In this document: piece after piece, positions 7,393 to 16,115 of the stretch | Layout: each line of letters opens with the position of its first letter | How positions within the stretch are numbered: position 1 is the stretch's first letter | Origin: an uncultured Lachnospiraceae bacterium | GTDB lineage: Bacteria > Bacillota > Clostridia > Lachnospirales > Lachnospiraceae | Direction of reading: 5' to 3' | DNA length: 64,000 bases | Assembly (NCBI GenBank): GCA_947631625.1 | Contig: CANRMA010000003.1 | Span: 62,001-126,000, forward strand | The notes under the pieces: generated by a model | Seen by the model: only the letters and a program-made list of their open reading frames with translations | Databases searched by the model: none | What the model was told of the DNA's origin: nothing | Made by a program: the position numbers and the translations under genes

Positions 7393-9336
7393 TTACTCTT
7401 CCAATTTATCCGCATATTTAATCCTGTAAATTCTCCTCAAAGACTCATCTATTCTTTCTTCACTGATACGGCCATCTCTTACCGCCGTCAGCAGACCTTC
7501 ATATGCCTGCTTGAAATCCTCGGGCATTAAAAGCATATCTGCCCCGGCCACGACTGCATCGACAGCCGCCTCATCAGAAGTGTAATAATCGGTGATCGCG
7601 CTCATATTCAACGCGTCTGTTATAATAACTCCCTCAAATCCGAGTTCCGAACGCAATAAATCGCTAACCACAGCCCTGGATAAAGAACTTGGCACACCAT
7701 CAGTATCAATAGAGGAAGCCGTCACATGACTCACCATAACAAAGTCAACACCAGCCTGAATTCCCGCATCAAACGGAACAAAATCTGAATTTTTCATTTC
7801 ATCTGCAGTCTTAGTCAGTTCAACCCTTCCTTCATGTGTGTCACTTTCCAAAGATCCTATTCCCGGAAAATGCTTAAGACATGCGCTTACTGAATTTTCC
7901 TGTATGCCTTCCGCCATCTTTGACACCATCTCCCCGCAAAGCTCAGGATCGGAACCAAAAGATCTGTCGCCAAGCACCGGATTTCCACCCGCATTTACCA
8001 GATCTGCTACCGGCGCAAAATCCAGATTAAAACCAATCTCTTTAAGATATGAGCCTATAGTCTTTCCGGCCTCATAAGCCGCCGAAGAGTCGCCTGATGC
8101 GCCTATTTCCTGCATACTGCCTACCTGCTCAACAGTAACCGCGCTGTTTGCCAGTCTGCTCACAGTGCCGCCTTCTTCGTCTATTGCAAGAAATATCGGA
8201 TATTTGCTCATTGAAACCGTATTTGAAAGCATCTGCGTTATCTGCTCTTTGTTCTGAATGTTTTGCGCAAAATATATCAGTCCGCCTACCGCATATTCGC
8301 TGAGCGCCGCCTGTGTGCTCTGCCCTGCCTGAACTGCAGTTCTTACTCCGGTAAGAGCCTCCGGCGTGACTATAAAAAGTCCCGCTACCTTATCTTCAAG
8401 CGGCATTACAGAAATGCAATTACTTACTATCTCTTCCAACTGTTCGTCCACAGTGGGTTCTTCAATCTCCGGCGGAGCCTCGACAGCTTTCTCCTCCGGC
8501 TCTGTGTAAATTTCTTTTTCCGGCTCTAACTGCTCATTATCCGCATATTGCTGCTCATTTGTCTGCTCCTTGCCCTTAAACGAAGCCGATATCTTATGTC
8601 CGACGCCAACAGCCGCCGCAGCGATAACAACTGCAAAAACCGCAACCACTCCATAAACAATGATCTGATTACGTATGCGCCTCTTATGCCTGTATTCACG
8701 CCTGCTTAACAGATCCTGTTCAACCGTATCGTCAGCCTCGGCGTTTTCATCCTCTCCAATACTTGCTGCTTCTTTTGTGTTTTGATATTCCTCGGTTACT
8801 TCAGCTTCTTCGGTGTTTTGATATACATCAGTTGCCTCAGCCTCCTCGGTGTTTGGATATCCTTCAGTTACTTCAACTTTTTCAGTGTTTTGATATCCTT
8901 CAGTTACTTCAGCTTCTTCGGGGCTTTTGCTTTCTTCAACTGCTCCCGTCCTGCTGTCCGATTCATCTTTGTCACCGACATTGTGAACTTCTTCAACTAC
9001 ACTTTCTTCATTATCATTTCCGCCAAAAAACTTATATTCATATTCGGTTATGGCTTTTTCTCGGGATCTGTTATTTTCAAATGAGGTCTTATCTTCCATA
9101 TTATTATCTATGCCATCATTTTCGATAATATTATCTATACCGCCATCATCCATTTCAAGATTTCCGGGATCGTCGTTTTGGACAACATTTCCACTTTCTA
9201 TTTTATCCGCGGCCCCGCTATCTTGGTCTGCCGTTCTGTTATCAGATAATTTCATCTTCTCTAAATCGCTCTCCGTTTCTTCATATCCGCCGGATCCGGG
9301 AAAAAATCGGTTTCGTAAATCAGATAATTTCTTCAT
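7393..9336 (-). CDS. Membrane-anchored GH3 beta-N-acetylhexosaminidase (NagZ-like)
   Basis: Glycoside hydrolase family 3 enzyme expected to release N-acetylhexosamine from cell-wall sugars. The first ~210 residues are acidic and disordered, with four copies of a 12-residue repeat (EAEVTEGYQNTE-like). A basic stretch (RREYRHKRRIRNQ) and one membrane helix (IIVYGVVAVFAVVIAAAAVG) follow. The catalytic domain begins about residue 300: FLAIDEEGGTVSRL, FAPVADL, KHFPGIGSLESDTHEGR (NagZ His loop) and nucleophile Asp in GVIITDALNM. Topology suggests an acidic cytoplasmic tail and an external enzyme. Start is the ATG at 9336 (GGAGAAG 7-8 bases upstream); an ATG five codons earlier lacks a site. The long charged tail is unusual for NagZ. 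Confidence 0.85.
   Translation of the reverse strand: MKKLSDLRNRFFPGSGGYEETESDLEKMKLSDNRTADQDSGAADKIESGNVVQNDDPGNLEMDDGGIDNIIENDGIDNNMEDKTSFENNRSREKAITEYEYKFFGGNDNEESVVEEVHNVGDKDESDSRTGAVEESKSPEEAEVTEGYQNTEKVEVTEGYPNTEEAEATDVYQNTEEAEVTEEYQNTKEAASIGEDENAEADDTVEQDLLSRREYRHKRRIRNQIIVYGVVAVFAVVIAAAAVGVGHKISASFKGKEQTNEQQYADNEQLEPEKEIYTEPEEKAVEAPPEIEEPTVDEQLEEIVSNCISVMPLEDKVAGLFIVTPEALTGVRTAVQAGQSTQAALSEYAVGGLIYFAQNIQNKEQITQMLSNTVSMSKYPIFLAIDEEGGTVSRLANSAVTVEQVGSMQEIGASGDSSAAYEAGKTIGSYLKEIGFNLDFAPVADLVNAGGNPVLGDRSFGSDPELCGEMVSKMAEGIQENSVSACLKHFPGIGSLESDTHEGRVELTKTADEMKNSDFVPFDAGIQAGVDFVMVSHVTASSIDTDGVPSSLSRAVVSDLLRSELGFEGVIITDALNMSAITDYYTSDEAAVDAVVAGADMLLMPEDFKQAYEGLLTAVRDGRISEERIDESLRRIYRIKYADKLEE
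8772..8922 (-). repeat. In-frame 36-bp tandem repeat in the GH3 gene
   Basis: About four copies of a 36-bp unit encode EAEVTEGYQNTE and variants (KVEVTEGYPNTE, EAEATDVYQNTE, EAEVTEEYQNTK) in the acidic N-terminal tail. Confidence 0.85.
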
Positions 9337-9621
9337 TAAAAACTTCTCCATTTCTCAGGGCATGTTAATATGCCGGTAAATCTCTGCAAAAATAAGTTAT
9401 TTTGCCGCTATATAGTATATAATAACCTATTTTTATACAATTTACCACAAATTTTTATATATTTGCCATATTAGCTATAATCGCCATAATTGCTATATTC
9501 TAAAAATTCAAAGCTTCATTACTATCATATGGGATCTTCTAACAGAATGTCGTATTTGTCAGATGGGAACGAAAAATCTGAAATCGTGCAAAATATAATT
9601 TTTATAATCTTTCACAACGAG

Positions 9622-9658
9622 GAAGCGGGTATCAATCTTTTCGATCAACACCCGCTTC
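9622..9658. other. Strong hairpin, possible end of a non-coding transcript
   Basis: GAAGCGGGT and ACCCGCTTC pair perfectly around a 19-base loop that can pair further. There is no T run on either side, so it is not a standard terminator. It lies about 300 bases downstream of the promoter at 9930-9957. Confidence 0.5.
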
Positions 9659-9929
9659 TAAACTATACTATCCACCGGTCTATACCTCCGTTTTTTCTTC
9701 CTCCGCACTCTTTTCACTTATCTTCGTATTGATTATACTGTAACGTGCCTTTTCATTTTTTATCAGGTCCCGCGCTACTTTCTTATCTGTACTCGACTAC
9801 GTTCAATGGATATTTTTTGTTTTTGTTTCATTCCTTATTCACTTGTCTTTTAATTAAGTTTAAGTTTTCGTTGGACCGTACCTCGCTTTCTGTAGGATAT
9901 CTATGTGAATTTTGTTTCTTTGTGATTTT

Positions 9930-9957
9930 ATTATATCATACCATTTTGATTTGTCAA
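9930..9957 (-). promoter_or_regulatory. Strong sigma-A promoter with no gene downstream
   Basis: Minus strand TTGACA (9957-9952), 16-bp spacer, TATAAT (9935-9930). The next ~550 bases on this strand hold no open reading frame with a start and ribosome site. Confidence 0.6.
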
Positions 9958-10009
9958 CACTTTTTTGAAAAAATTTTTTAATTTTTTGAAATTTTTATTT
10001 TATTGTACG

Positions 10010-10216
10010 ATTTTTCATTCTTTACGGTAAAATTTATTGTTTTTTCATTCTTTTGTGATAAATTCTATATTTTTTCATTCTCTTACTACAAGGCGCATGC
10101 TTTTTTCATTCTTCTGCTGTAAGACTCACGATTTATTCATTCTTCTGCTGTAAAATTCACATTTTTTCATTCTTCCATTGTAAAATCCGCGTTTTTCATT
10201 CTTTTAATCAAAATCG
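10010..10216. repeat. Degenerate ~31-bp tandem array
   Basis: Seven copies of a unit beginning TTTTTTCATTCTT followed by about 18 less conserved bases, best conserved as CTGCTGTAAAATTCAC. The whole unit drifts, unlike the fixed repeat plus unique spacer of a CRISPR array. Confidence 0.75.
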
Positions 10217-10432
10217 TGGACCTTGAAGTAAAACTATTATAATTATATGTAATGTGTCAAAATTAAGGCAGTGCTTATATTTGCAGTAAAATTTCCCGTT
10301 TCATTCATTGTTCTGAAACAAAACGTTTATGATAAACCTTATCTAAAAAACGGCTTATCTTATCCTCTTTTATACTATCCGCTCATATCCTATCCTCATA
10401 AATAATTCCTTAAATCTTTCCAATTACCCGGG

Positions 10433-10450
10433 TTGACGGGTCTGAGTCAA
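10433..10450. promoter_or_regulatory. Inverted repeat upstream of the LUD gene
   Basis: TTGAC, eight bases, GTCAA: a perfect dyad about 140 bases before the start codon, next to AT-rich sequence (TGAATAATATTATATT) that could hold a -10. A regulator site is possible but unproven. Confidence 0.35.
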
Positions 10451-10588
10451 CGATATGAATAATATTATATTTTATAAGGTTTACGCCAAATGAAATCAAT
10501 GGTAAAATATCTTGTGAAAAATAATTTACAGAAAATAATTTTACAGAAAATCCGTTCACGTAAATACATTATAGAAGGAGGTAATACC

Positions 10589-11224
10589 ATGTCATACAAA
10601 AAAGAAGCATATGCAAAAATGGCGGCATCAATCATCAAAAATCTGGAAAAACGTAATATGGAAGGATATTACTATGAAACCGGAGCCGAATGTACAAAGG
10701 CCATACTGGAAGCCATTCCGGCAGGCAGCTCCATAGGTTGGGGCGGCAGCGAAACAATTAAAGAGATCGGACTTATGGAGGCGATACATAACGGAAATTA
10801 TGAATTGATCGACAGACTTGCAGCCAAAGACCCAAAAGAGGCAAGGGCTATATACGCCAAGACAGCGCTTGCAGACTATTATCTTATGAGCAGCAACGCA
10901 ATAACCATAGACGGAGAGCTTATAAATATAGACGGAAACGGCAACCGCGTCGCCTGTCTTATACAGGGGCCTTCGCATGTCATAATAGCTGTGGGAATGA
11001 ATAAGATAGTCACGGATGTGGAAAGCGGCATTGCGAGAGTACGGAATATGGCATCTCCGGCCAATGCCATAAGACTGAATAAAAAAATCCCCTGCGCCGC
11101 ATCAGGTCACTGCCATGACTGCCTCTCGCCCGACTGTTTCTGTAACCAAATAGTCATAACGCGGAGAAGCGGTCATGAAGGCAGAATAAAAATTTATCTT
11201 ATAGGTGAAGAACTCGGATATTAA
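10589..11224 (+). CDS. LUD domain protein (LutC/YkgG-like, DUF162)
   Basis: 211-aa single-domain LUD protein, the family of the LutC subunit of lactate utilisation but here without lutA or lutB. Motifs: IPAGSSIGWGGSETIKEIGL (the conserved Gly-rich/GGS region), YYLMSSNAITIDGELINIDG, NRVACLIQGPSHVIIAVGMN, then a Cys-rich C-terminal CAASGHCHDCLSPDCFCN that could bind metal. The start is the ATG at 10589 with a perfect GAAGGAGG 8 bases upstream. Standalone LUD proteins of this type are common in clostridia and of unknown reaction. Stand-alone gene. Confidence 0.85.
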   Translation: MSYKKEAYAKMAASIIKNLEKRNMEGYYYETGAECTKAILEAIPAGSSIGWGGSETIKEIGLMEAIHNGNYELIDRLAAKDPKEARAIYAKTALADYYLMSSNAITIDGELINIDGNGNRVACLIQGPSHVIIAVGMNKIVTDVESGIARVRNMASPANAIRLNKKIPCAASGHCHDCLSPDCFCNQIVITRRSGHEGRIKIYLIGEELGY

Positions 11225-11318
11225 AACAGGCTTCATTATATTAATACAGGCTTTATTTTCTTAAAACTCTGCAATGTATCCGGTTCCCGGTTAATAAGAC
11301 CTTATAAGCATTTTAATC

Positions 11319-12638
11319 TTACAGACGGCTTAATACAAAAATATCGTATATTGCCTTAATGGCAGTTTCAAAGTCCGCATTTGCCACGCCTATTATGATG
11401 TTCAGCTCACTGGAACCCTGATCTATCATTTTAACATTTATATTGGAGTGCGCAAGTGCGGAAAAAATCCTTCCGGCGGTTCCTCTGGTGGACTTCATTC
11501 CACGGCCGACTACCGCAATAAGCGCAAGATCAGCTTCTATGTCTATTGAATCCGGGTCGGCAAGCCTGTGTATTCCCGAAACTACTTTCTGTTCTTTGTG
11601 CATGAATTCGTCCTGATGTACGAATACTGTCATTGTATCTATGCCTGACGGTACATGTTCAAACGAAATTCCGTTTTCTTCAAAAGCCTGCAAAACTTTT
11701 CTTCCGAAACCTATCTCAGAATTCATGAAATCTTTTTCAATGTTTACCGCACAAAAGCCTTTTTTGCCGGCAATTCCCGTAATAACGTATTTGGGTTTCT
11801 GGCAGGTGCTTTCAACTATCCATGTACCCTCGTCGTCGGGAGCGTTGGTATTTTTGATATTGATCGGTATGCCCTCGCTTCTTACCGGGAAGATGGCGTC
11901 CTCATGCAAAACGGTAGCTCCCATATACGCAAGTTCTCTTAGTTCTCGGTATGTTATGGTATCGATGCTTTTCGGCTTATAAATGATCCTGGGATCAGCT
12001 ATCATAAAGCCGGAAACATCAGTCCAGTTTTCGTATACGTCTGCCTTAATGGCTCTTGCAACAATGGAGCCGGTAATATCCGAGCCGCCGCGTGAAAAAG
12101 TTTTGATGGTCTTATCGGCATACGCCCCGTAAAATCCGGGAATAACCGCCGCGTCAAGTTTAGAAAGCCTCTCTCTCATAAGTTCGTTTGTCTTTTCGGC
12201 GTCATATTCACCGTTTTCCCCGAATAAAATAACTTCCGCCGCATCGACAAATTCAAAGCCAAGATATGCCGCCATTATTATTCCGTTTAAATATTCTCCT
12301 CTTGAAGCCGCATAATCTTTTCCGGCTTTGTCCTTAAAGTTTTTGGCTATCGTCTCGAATTCGCTATCCAGTGAGATTTTTAACGAAAGACCGTCTATTA
12401 TTTCCTGATAACGCTCTTTGATCGCGTTTAATTTTGCCTTAAAATCTTTGCCGGACTCGGCGATGCCATAACACTCATAAAGCATATCCGTTACTTTGGT
12501 ATCGTCGTTAAACCTTTTGCCCGGAGCGGAAGGCACTACAAATTTACGCTCCTTATCGGCTTTTATTATATCTCCCGCTTTTTTAAACTGTTCTGCACTG
12601 GCAAGGGAACTGCCGCCGAATTTCACTACTTTTTTCAT
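11319..12638 (-). CDS. lysC: Aspartate kinase
   Basis: Phosphorylates aspartate, the first step to lysine, threonine and methionine. N-terminal KVVKFGGSSLASAEQFKKA is the ATP/aspartate signature. FSRGGSDITGSIVARAIKAD is the second catalytic motif, and NWTDVSGFMIADPRI follows. Tandem ACT domains (ISFEHVPSGIDTMTVFV and ALAHSNINVKMIDQGSSELN) imply feedback control. 439 aa, the size of the monofunctional clostridial form. ATG at 12638 behind GGAGG. It lies 32 bp after the homoserine kinase-like gene and is last in hom-kinase-lysC, so it probably serves threonine supply. Confidence 0.95.
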   Translation of the reverse strand: MKKVVKFGGSSLASAEQFKKAGDIIKADKERKFVVPSAPGKRFNDDTKVTDMLYECYGIAESGKDFKAKLNAIKERYQEIIDGLSLKISLDSEFETIAKNFKDKAGKDYAASRGEYLNGIIMAAYLGFEFVDAAEVILFGENGEYDAEKTNELMRERLSKLDAAVIPGFYGAYADKTIKTFSRGGSDITGSIVARAIKADVYENWTDVSGFMIADPRIIYKPKSIDTITYRELRELAYMGATVLHEDAIFPVRSEGIPINIKNTNAPDDEGTWIVESTCQKPKYVITGIAGKKGFCAVNIEKDFMNSEIGFGRKVLQAFEENGISFEHVPSGIDTMTVFVHQDEFMHKEQKVVSGIHRLADPDSIDIEADLALIAVVGRGMKSTRGTAGRIFSALAHSNINVKMIDQGSSELNIIIGVANADFETAIKAIYDIFVLSRL

Positions 12639-12670
12639 AATAATCCTCCATTTTGCTCAGCCAAAAAAAA

Positions 12671-13876
12671 TTAATCTACATTAAATAAATGGTCTATAAG
12701 CTTATAGCCTTTTTTTGTAAAATTACCGCTTGCCGCGCCGTCTTTTTCATTATAGTCCCATGTCTTATCAAGCTCATTGGCACTGTCATAAAGCAGGTAC
12801 GGAACGCTGTCTGAGGTGTGCGTCCTGACTCTTATGGGTGTGGGATGGTCCGGAAGCACCATCAGCCGATAGTCCGTTTTGCTTTCGTTAAGCGCTTTTA
12901 CAAGCGGACCTACAACTCTTTTGTCCAGATACTCTATAGCTTTGACCTTGCGCTCCACACTGCCCTGGTGTCCCATTTCGTCCGGAGCTTCCAAATGAAT
13001 ATAAGCAAAATCGTAGTTATCCTCAAGCAATGCCTTAAGCGCAGCCTGAGTCTTGCCCTCGTAATTGGTATCAAGTCCGCCGTTAGCGCCCTCTACATTC
13101 GCAACTCCCATTCCGGCGCCTACCGCTATTCCTTTTAAAAGATCTACAGCGGATATCATGATTCCCTTTTTGCCTGTTTTTTCCTCAAAAGAGGTCAGAG
13201 CGGGCTTGGTGCCGGCGCCCCAGAACCAACAGCAGTTTGCGGGATTTAAACCTTTTTTCTTTCTCTCTATGTTTATGGGATGGTTCACTAAGATGTCATA
13301 GCTTTTTTTCATCATTTCCCTTAACATGGCATCTTCCGGCAGATATTGGCCTATAACCTGCGTAAGTACGTCATGCGGCGGCGTAAGCTCAACAACCTTT
13401 CCTTTATCCCAGATAAGGCAATGTCTGTAACTTGTTCCGGTATAAAATTTATATGTTTCATTCTCAAGTTCGGCCCTGACTGCTTTAAGCAAAACGTCGC
13501 AATCTTCGGTACTTATCTCTCCGGAACTGTGGTCTATTATAGTCTTCTCTTCAAAAGGCACATCGTCTTCGGAAAGCGTCACTATGTTACAGCGTATCGC
13601 AATGTCCGTATCTTTCATGGGTACGCCTATACTCAGCGCTTCCAACGGTGAGCGCCCCGAATAATATTTAGCCGGATCATAACCTAAAACCGAAAGATTG
13701 GCCGTATCCGAGCCGGGTTTCATCCCTTCCGGAATGGTATGAACCATTCCGATCTCAGATTTTTTGCTCAGTTCGTCCATTGAAGGCGTATCGGCATATT
13801 CAAGCGGAGTCTTCCCTCCAAGACTTTCAATAGGCTCATCCGCCATACCGTCGCCCAAAACTATCACATATTTCAT
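12671..13876 (-). CDS. 2,3-BPG-independent phosphoglycerate mutase-like protein, probable homoserine kinase
   Basis: Alkaline-phosphatase superfamily protein of the archaeal-type ApgM group. MKYVIVLGDGMADEP carries the metal-binding Asp; GSDTANLSVLGYDP carries the phospho-acceptor Ser/Thr region; IHLEAPDEMGHQG and VLPDHPTP carry further metal ligands. About 401 aa. Established knowledge: a branch of this family is proposed to act as homoserine kinase where thrB is absent. Here it sits between hom and lysC, 26 and 32 bp from them, and no thrB is seen, so I infer the threonine role over glycolysis. I chose the ATG at 13876, which has GGGAG 8-9 bases upstream; an ATG five codons earlier has no site. 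Confidence 0.85.
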   Translation of the reverse strand: MKYVIVLGDGMADEPIESLGGKTPLEYADTPSMDELSKKSEIGMVHTIPEGMKPGSDTANLSVLGYDPAKYYSGRSPLEALSIGVPMKDTDIAIRCNIVTLSEDDVPFEEKTIIDHSSGEISTEDCDVLLKAVRAELENETYKFYTGTSYRHCLIWDKGKVVELTPPHDVLTQVIGQYLPEDAMLREMMKKSYDILVNHPINIERKKKGLNPANCCWFWGAGTKPALTSFEEKTGKKGIMISAVDLLKGIAVGAGMGVANVEGANGGLDTNYEGKTQAALKALLEDNYDFAYIHLEAPDEMGHQGSVERKVKAIEYLDKRVVGPLVKALNESKTDYRLMVLPDHPTPIRVRTHTSDSVPYLLYDSANELDKTWDYNEKDGAASGNFTKKGYKLIDHLFNVD

Positions 13877-13902
13877 AATCATCGCTCCCATTCCGGTAAA
13901 AT

Positions 13903-15108
13903 CTAGCCTTCCATACGGATCCTGTTTATGCAGCCTCCTATCGAGGCGATTTTTTCATCGAACTCTTTCTCTGTCATTACTTTAGTTACAAATGCAAATT
14001 CGCCCTTTGCCTGAATGTCCACTTCTTCCGCTCCGGCAAAAGCTTCTGACGCTTTAGCTTTTTCCGCTTCCGCAACGCGGACGAAAAAGTGTTTTTTGGT
14101 ACGCGCAATATCGGTAAGTTTCATATCTTCCGCGTCCCAAAAGCAAAGTATGTTTTTGCCAAGATGTCTCGCACAGTCTATCACATCCGATACCACTGCG
14201 CTCGCAGTAGGAAGTTTGCCGGCTCCCCGGCCATAGTACATGGAATCTCCGAGCATGTTGCCGTGAACATAAACCGCATTAAATACACCGCTTACACTGT
14301 ATAAGGGATGTCCTTTGGGAATCATAAACGGAGCTACCATTGCATAAAATCCGTCTTCAGTATCCTTACACATGGCAAGCAGCTTAATTGACATTTTAAG
14401 TTTCCTTGCATATGCAAAGTCTAGCGTTTCTATCTTTGTAATTCCTTCGGTATATATATTTTCATATTTAACGTTCTTACCTTTTGCCAGTGATGAAAGA
14501 ATGGCTATTTTACGGCAGGCGTCGTATCCTTCCACATCAGCCTCAGGATTTCGCTCCGCATAGCCTTTCTCCTGCGCTTCTTTTAACACGTCGTCAAAAT
14601 CAGCGTTATCTTCATCCATTTTGGTCAGTATATAGTTGGTCGTGCCGTTTAATATTCCGGTTATCGCATCTATTTTTTCCGCGGTAAGAGAAGAATTAAG
14701 CGGACGAATTATCGGGATACCGCCTCCTACGCTTGCCTCAAATAAATAATTACAGTTATTTTCCCTTGCGGTTTTAATAAGCTCCGGTCCATGATTCGCT
14801 ACAAGCTCCTTATTGGATGTACATACGCTTTTTCCTTTAAGCAGCGCTTTCATGGAAAAAGTAAACGCCGGTTCGTTGCCGCCCATAGTCTCACATATGA
14901 TTGATATCTCAGGATCATTCAAGATCACATCAAAATCATGTACTACCTTACTCTCATAAGGGTCGCCCGGAAATTCCCTTAAATCCAGAATATATTTTAC
15001 ATTTATTTCATCTCCGGCCTTTTTGCTTATGCTATCCTTATTGGTTTCAATTACTTCTACGACACCGCTCCCTACCGTACCGTATCCTAAAACAGCTACG
15101 TGAATCAT
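13903..15108 (-). CDS. hom: Homoserine dehydrogenase
   Basis: NAD(P)H-dependent reduction of aspartate semialdehyde to homoserine. The Rossmann motif VAVLGYGTVGSGVVEVIE is at the N-terminus; GKSVCTSNKELVANHGPEL, FEASVGGGIPIIRPL and GILNGTTNYIL are signature catalytic stretches; GYDACRKIAIL is the clostridial substrate loop. 401 aa. The C-terminal ~60 residues (FFVRVAEAEKAK...) are a short ACT-like domain, smaller than in the 430-aa forms. ATG at 15108 after GAGAGG. First gene of hom-kinase-lysC. Its promoter appears to be built partly from a relic of the 141-bp element (15142-15195). Confidence 0.95.
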   Translation of the reverse strand: MIHVAVLGYGTVGSGVVEVIETNKDSISKKAGDEINVKYILDLREFPGDPYESKVVHDFDVILNDPEISIICETMGGNEPAFTFSMKALLKGKSVCTSNKELVANHGPELIKTARENNCNYLFEASVGGGIPIIRPLNSSLTAEKIDAITGILNGTTNYILTKMDEDNADFDDVLKEAQEKGYAERNPEADVEGYDACRKIAILSSLAKGKNVKYENIYTEGITKIETLDFAYARKLKMSIKLLAMCKDTEDGFYAMVAPFMIPKGHPLYSVSGVFNAVYVHGNMLGDSMYYGRGAGKLPTASAVVSDVIDCARHLGKNILCFWDAEDMKLTDIARTKKHFFVRVAEAEKAKASEAFAGAEEVDIQAKGEFAFVTKVMTEKEFDEKIASIGGCINRIRMEG

Positions 15109-15134
15109 TTTCCTGTTTTCCTCTCTTTCAAAAT

Positions 15135-15164
15135 ATTATAAGGCGTTTGCGAAACTGTTATCAA
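15135..15164 (-). promoter_or_regulatory. hom promoter, -35 inside a repeat-element relic
   Basis: Minus strand TTGATA (15164-15159), 18-bp spacer, TATAAT (15140-15135). The spacer contains TTTCGCAAA, the terminal motif of the dispersed element, and the -35 lies in its arm. Confidence 0.65.
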
Positions 15165-15195
15165 AGTTTCCGAATTTGATCAAAACTGCCAACAA
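15142..15195. mobile_element. One-armed relic of the 141-bp element
   Basis: TTGCGAAACTGTTATCAAAG followed by TTTCCGAATTTGATCAAAA aligns with one end of the intact family-1 elements (for example TTGCGAAAC...GCTTCCGAATTTAGCAAAAA at the right end of copy A, read on the minus strand). The other arm is missing. Confidence 0.6.
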
Positions 15196-15198
15196 CCT

Positions 15199-16041
15199 TT
15201 AAATTTTAATGGTCTCCCCGGGATTTATGACCAGAGCACCTGAGTCCGCTTCAAGATATACAGGCTGACAGGACGGATTGTATATGCGCCTGCCGTCCAT
15301 ACTGAACAAAAGGCTTCTGTATGCCTCTACATAGTCATGGATCTCAATGTTGGTTGCATACCAGATATCCTTCCGGCCGCCTACATAAGAAGCAAATCTC
15401 TCAATTACTTCCCAGTTATCATCTTTTTCAAATTCATAACTGTGTCCCCACAGATAAAACAGCAGCGGGTAACCACGGTCTCTTCTGCGTTCCTCCACAA
15501 AATCCGTTGCAAGTTCCCTAAGTTTCGGATTTCTGTGATGGCAGGTCGGATTAAGCCTGAGCCAGTCATCCGGGAGTTCGAAACTTTCCGTACTGTGGGT
15601 TGTTCTCGCGTAAGCTATTCCGGCCATTCTCATCATTTCAACAACACTGTCGCTGTATGTTCCGTACGGATATGCCGCGCCTCTCACGATAGTATCGAAC
15701 TGTTGTTCGAGGTTTTCCCTGTCTTTTATGATCTCCGTAAGACACAGGTTGTCCGGAATCCTCTCCAAAAAAGGATGGCTAAAACCGTGTATCGCAACCT
15801 CCATGCCACTGTCCTTGTACAGCTTCGTAACGTCTTTTTCAGACAGCCTCCGCTGAACGTTCCCTTTTTCATAAACGGTTTTTTCGTCTTTATAACAGCC
15901 GCTGTTTAAGTTAAAAGTCCCCTTTAATTTATTTTTGACCATGATCCCGATCAGACGTTCATCCTGTTCTACGCCGTCATCATAGCTTAAGGTAAGAGCC
16001 TTCTTCTTTCCCTGCGGAAATCTCATTCTTATCTGTACCAT
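15199..16041 (-). CDS. Polysaccharide deacetylase (NodB/CE4-like)
   Basis: 280-aa CE4/NodB-fold protein. The catalytic motif 1 is LTLSYDDGVEQDERL (Asp-Asp), motif 2 is EVAIHGFSHPFLERI (His pair as metal ligands), then AAYPYGTYSD. The C-terminal half (LFYLWGHSYEFEKDDNWE and a small beta domain) matches CE4 proteins that act on small sugars or cell-surface glycans. No signal peptide or membrane helix, so it is probably cytoplasmic; that differs from the exported peptidoglycan deacetylases. Lies 75 bp after glyA on the same strand. Substrate unknown. Confidence 0.8.
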   Translation of the reverse strand: MVQIRMRFPQGKKKALTLSYDDGVEQDERLIGIMVKNKLKGTFNLNSGCYKDEKTVYEKGNVQRRLSEKDVTKLYKDSGMEVAIHGFSHPFLERIPDNLCLTEIIKDRENLEQQFDTIVRGAAYPYGTYSDSVVEMMRMAGIAYARTTHSTESFELPDDWLRLNPTCHHRNPKLRELATDFVEERRRDRGYPLLFYLWGHSYEFEKDDNWEVIERFASYVGGRKDIWYATNIEIHDYVEAYRSLLFSMDGRRIYNPSCQPVYLEADSGALVINPGETIKI

Positions 16042-16115
16042 AAAATCATATCTCTCTTGTCATATTTGTATGGAGCCATTTAGCGCCGTCCGTCAGAGCG
16101 GACTTATATATTTCT

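Larger units (their letters stand above)
9337..10588. other. 1.25-kb region without a recognisable gene
   Basis: Contains, from left to right, an AT-rich spacer, a strong hairpin (9622-9658), a strong minus-strand promoter (9930-9957), a 31-bp degenerate repeat array (10010-10216) and an inverted repeat before the LUD gene (10433-10450). A reading frame of about 35 codons on the minus strand around 9690-9810 (ending AEEEKTEV) has no start codon. I cannot support a protein here. Confidence 0.6.

Noticed and set aside
9490..9981. Two plus-strand frames of ~80 codons as genes
   Set aside because: No ribosome site, compositionally biased, and they lie over a minus-strand promoter and hairpin.
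10010..10216. Repeat array taken as a CRISPR
   Set aside because: The whole ~31-bp unit drifts; there is no constant repeat with unique spacers of equal size, and no cas genes are present.
12671..13876. Plain glycolytic phosphoglycerate mutase
   Set aside because: Position inside hom-kinase-lysC and the known proposal for this branch make homoserine kinase more likely; kept as an alternative only.
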